From: Gimesia algae
Lineage (GTDB): Bacteria > Planctomycetota > Planctomycetia > Planctomycetales > Planctomycetaceae
NCBI RefSeq assembly: GCF_007746795.1
Contig: NZ_CP036343.1
Coordinates: forward strand, 1,058,531 to 1,122,530
Length of the DNA stretch: 64,000 nt
Direction: 5' to 3'
Shown: positions 63,277 through 64,000 of the stretch, piece by piece
How the letters are laid out: each line of letters starts with the position of its first letter
How positions within the stretch are numbered: position 1 is the first letter of the stretch
Notes under the pieces: generated by a model
Told to the model about the DNA's origin: nothing
The model's input: the letters and a program-made list of their open reading frames with translations, nothing else
Database searches by the model: none
Position numbers and translations under genes: made by a program

Positions 63277-64000
63277 ATGCTGCGACTCCTGTTTTCCTTA
63301 CTGCTGACGATCTCATTTACCTCTTCCGCGATATTCGCAGCTGACAAACCCAAGAATCCTCCGCCGACACAGGCTGACGTTTCTTATGGTCCCGCTAAGA
63401 TGAACAAGCTGGATTTCTGGCAGGCAAAAGGCGACGGACCTCGTCCGCTTCTGGTTTACATTCACGGCGGTGGCTGGATCGGTGGCGATAAGGACCGAAT
63501 CAGAAACATTCAGCCCTTTCTTGAAAAAGGGATCTCCATTGCTTCGATCAACTATCGATTAACAGGTGAAGCGCCACTTCCGGCTCCCGTACACGATGCC
63601 GCCCGTGCCATTCAGTTCATTCGTTCCAAAGCCGGTGAATGGAACATTGATAAAGAACGCATCGCCTTAACAGGCGGCAGTGCCGGTGCCTGCACTTCAA
63701 TGTGGCTCTTACTGCACGATGACCTGGCGGACCCCAAAGCCAAAGATCCGGTGCTAAGGGAATCCACACGTGTTACCGCTGCTGCGGTCGCAGCGGGGCA
63801 GACATCCATTGACCCTAAAGTAATCGAACCCTGGCTCGGTCCCAACGTCCTTAAACATGCAATGATCTACAAATCGGTAGGCGGAAAAAGCATGCAGGAC
63901 GTCATGGACAACTACAAACAACACGAAGCGCTCTACAAAGAATTCTCACCTTACAATCACTTGACCACCGATGATCCTCCATTGTTGATGACGTACAACA
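63277..64000 (+). CDS. Exported alpha/beta hydrolase esterase (3' end missing)
   Basis: At least 241 residues, cut by the window end. ATG at 63277 has AAAGGA nine bases upstream. The signal peptide is LRLLFSLLLTISFTSSAIFA. The oxyanion motif HGGGWIGGDKDR occurs near residue 70 and the nucleophile elbow TGGSAGACTSMW near 135 (G-G-S-A-G), as in HSL/BD-FAE-type carboxylesterases. The Asp and His of the triad are not reached before the end. It probably cleaves acetyl or acyl esters on carbohydrates outside the cytoplasm. The gene lies divergently from the HEAT protein. Confidence 0.88.
   Translation, partial: MLRLLFSLLLTISFTSSAIFAADKPKNPPPTQADVSYGPAKMNKLDFWQAKGDGPRPLLVYIHGGGWIGGDKDRIRNIQPFLEKGISIASINYRLTGEAPLPAPVHDAARAIQFIRSKAGEWNIDKERIALTGGSAGACTSMWLLLHDDLADPKAKDPVLRESTRVTAAAVAAGQTSIDPKVIEPWLGPNVLKHAMIYKSVGGKSMQDVMDNYKQHEALYKEFSPYNHLTTDDPPLLMTYN

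Overview
The window looks like a chromosome segment of a planctomycete, most likely a Gimesia/Planctomyces-type marine member of the Planctomycetaceae. The evidence is a PSCyt1/DUF1549/DUF1553 protein next to a DUF1501 protein, a DUF1559 prepilin-like protein with an H-x9-DG tail, a very large Ser/Thr kinase with a C-terminal beta-helix-like region, an FHA-GAF sensor kinase, many Tat and lipoprotein signals, and sparse operons. No prophage, CRISPR array, rRNA or intact transposase was seen. The genus is an inference.

Layout. 1-4.4 kb: a Tat-exported enolase-superfamily protein, diverging from an overlapping pair of M16 peptidases. 4.4-7.2 kb: an AT-rich two-gene island (an OLD-like ATPase-TOPRIM protein and a small unknown partner), followed by palindromic repeats and a decayed gene fragment. 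7.2-14.5 kb: planctomycete-type hypothetical proteins, including lipoproteins, a HEAT-like protein, an ankyrin/kelch lipoprotein, a DUF971 protein and small membrane proteins. 14.7-26.6 kb: two paralogous GT39-like membrane proteins on either side of a DUF1501/DUF1549 pair, then a second membrane-protein pair. 26.6-34.2 kb: Nudix, FHA, degenerate Nudix-like, glutathione peroxidase, iron alcohol dehydrogenase, SGNH hydrolase, PfkB kinase, a FetA-like ABC ATPase and a SpoIIAA-like protein. 34.2-38.9 kb: a minus-strand cluster that reads as a phosphorus-sparing lipid pathway: PlcP-type phosphoesterase, BtaA, BtaB and a kinase fusion. 39-43.7 kb: FetB-like permease, a BshC-like protein, GT2 and superoxide dismutase. 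43.8-54 kb: a lipoprotein, a degenerate receiver, an FHA-GAF-histidine kinase, the giant Ser/Thr kinase, a beta-propeller and an S41 protease. 54.4-64 kb: peptidase T, a sialidase-like protein, a CAT-anticodon tRNA, a toroid-like lipoprotein, an HdeD-like protein, DUF1559, two alpha/beta hydrolases and a HEAT protein. The last hydrolase runs off the end.

How the genes work together. The clearest pathway is at 35.9-38.9 kb. PlcP would strip phosphate headgroups from phospholipids to leave diacylglycerol, BtaA would attach the SAM-derived homoserine group, and BtaB would trimethylate it to a betaine lipid. FetA and FetB homologues, normally adjacent, lie about 5.5 kb apart around this cluster. 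Two antioxidant enzymes (GPx, SOD) and an iron/metal exporter-like pair suggest a stress theme, but that link is inference. The best candidate for an undescribed system is the AT-rich OLD-like gene with its 135-residue partner.
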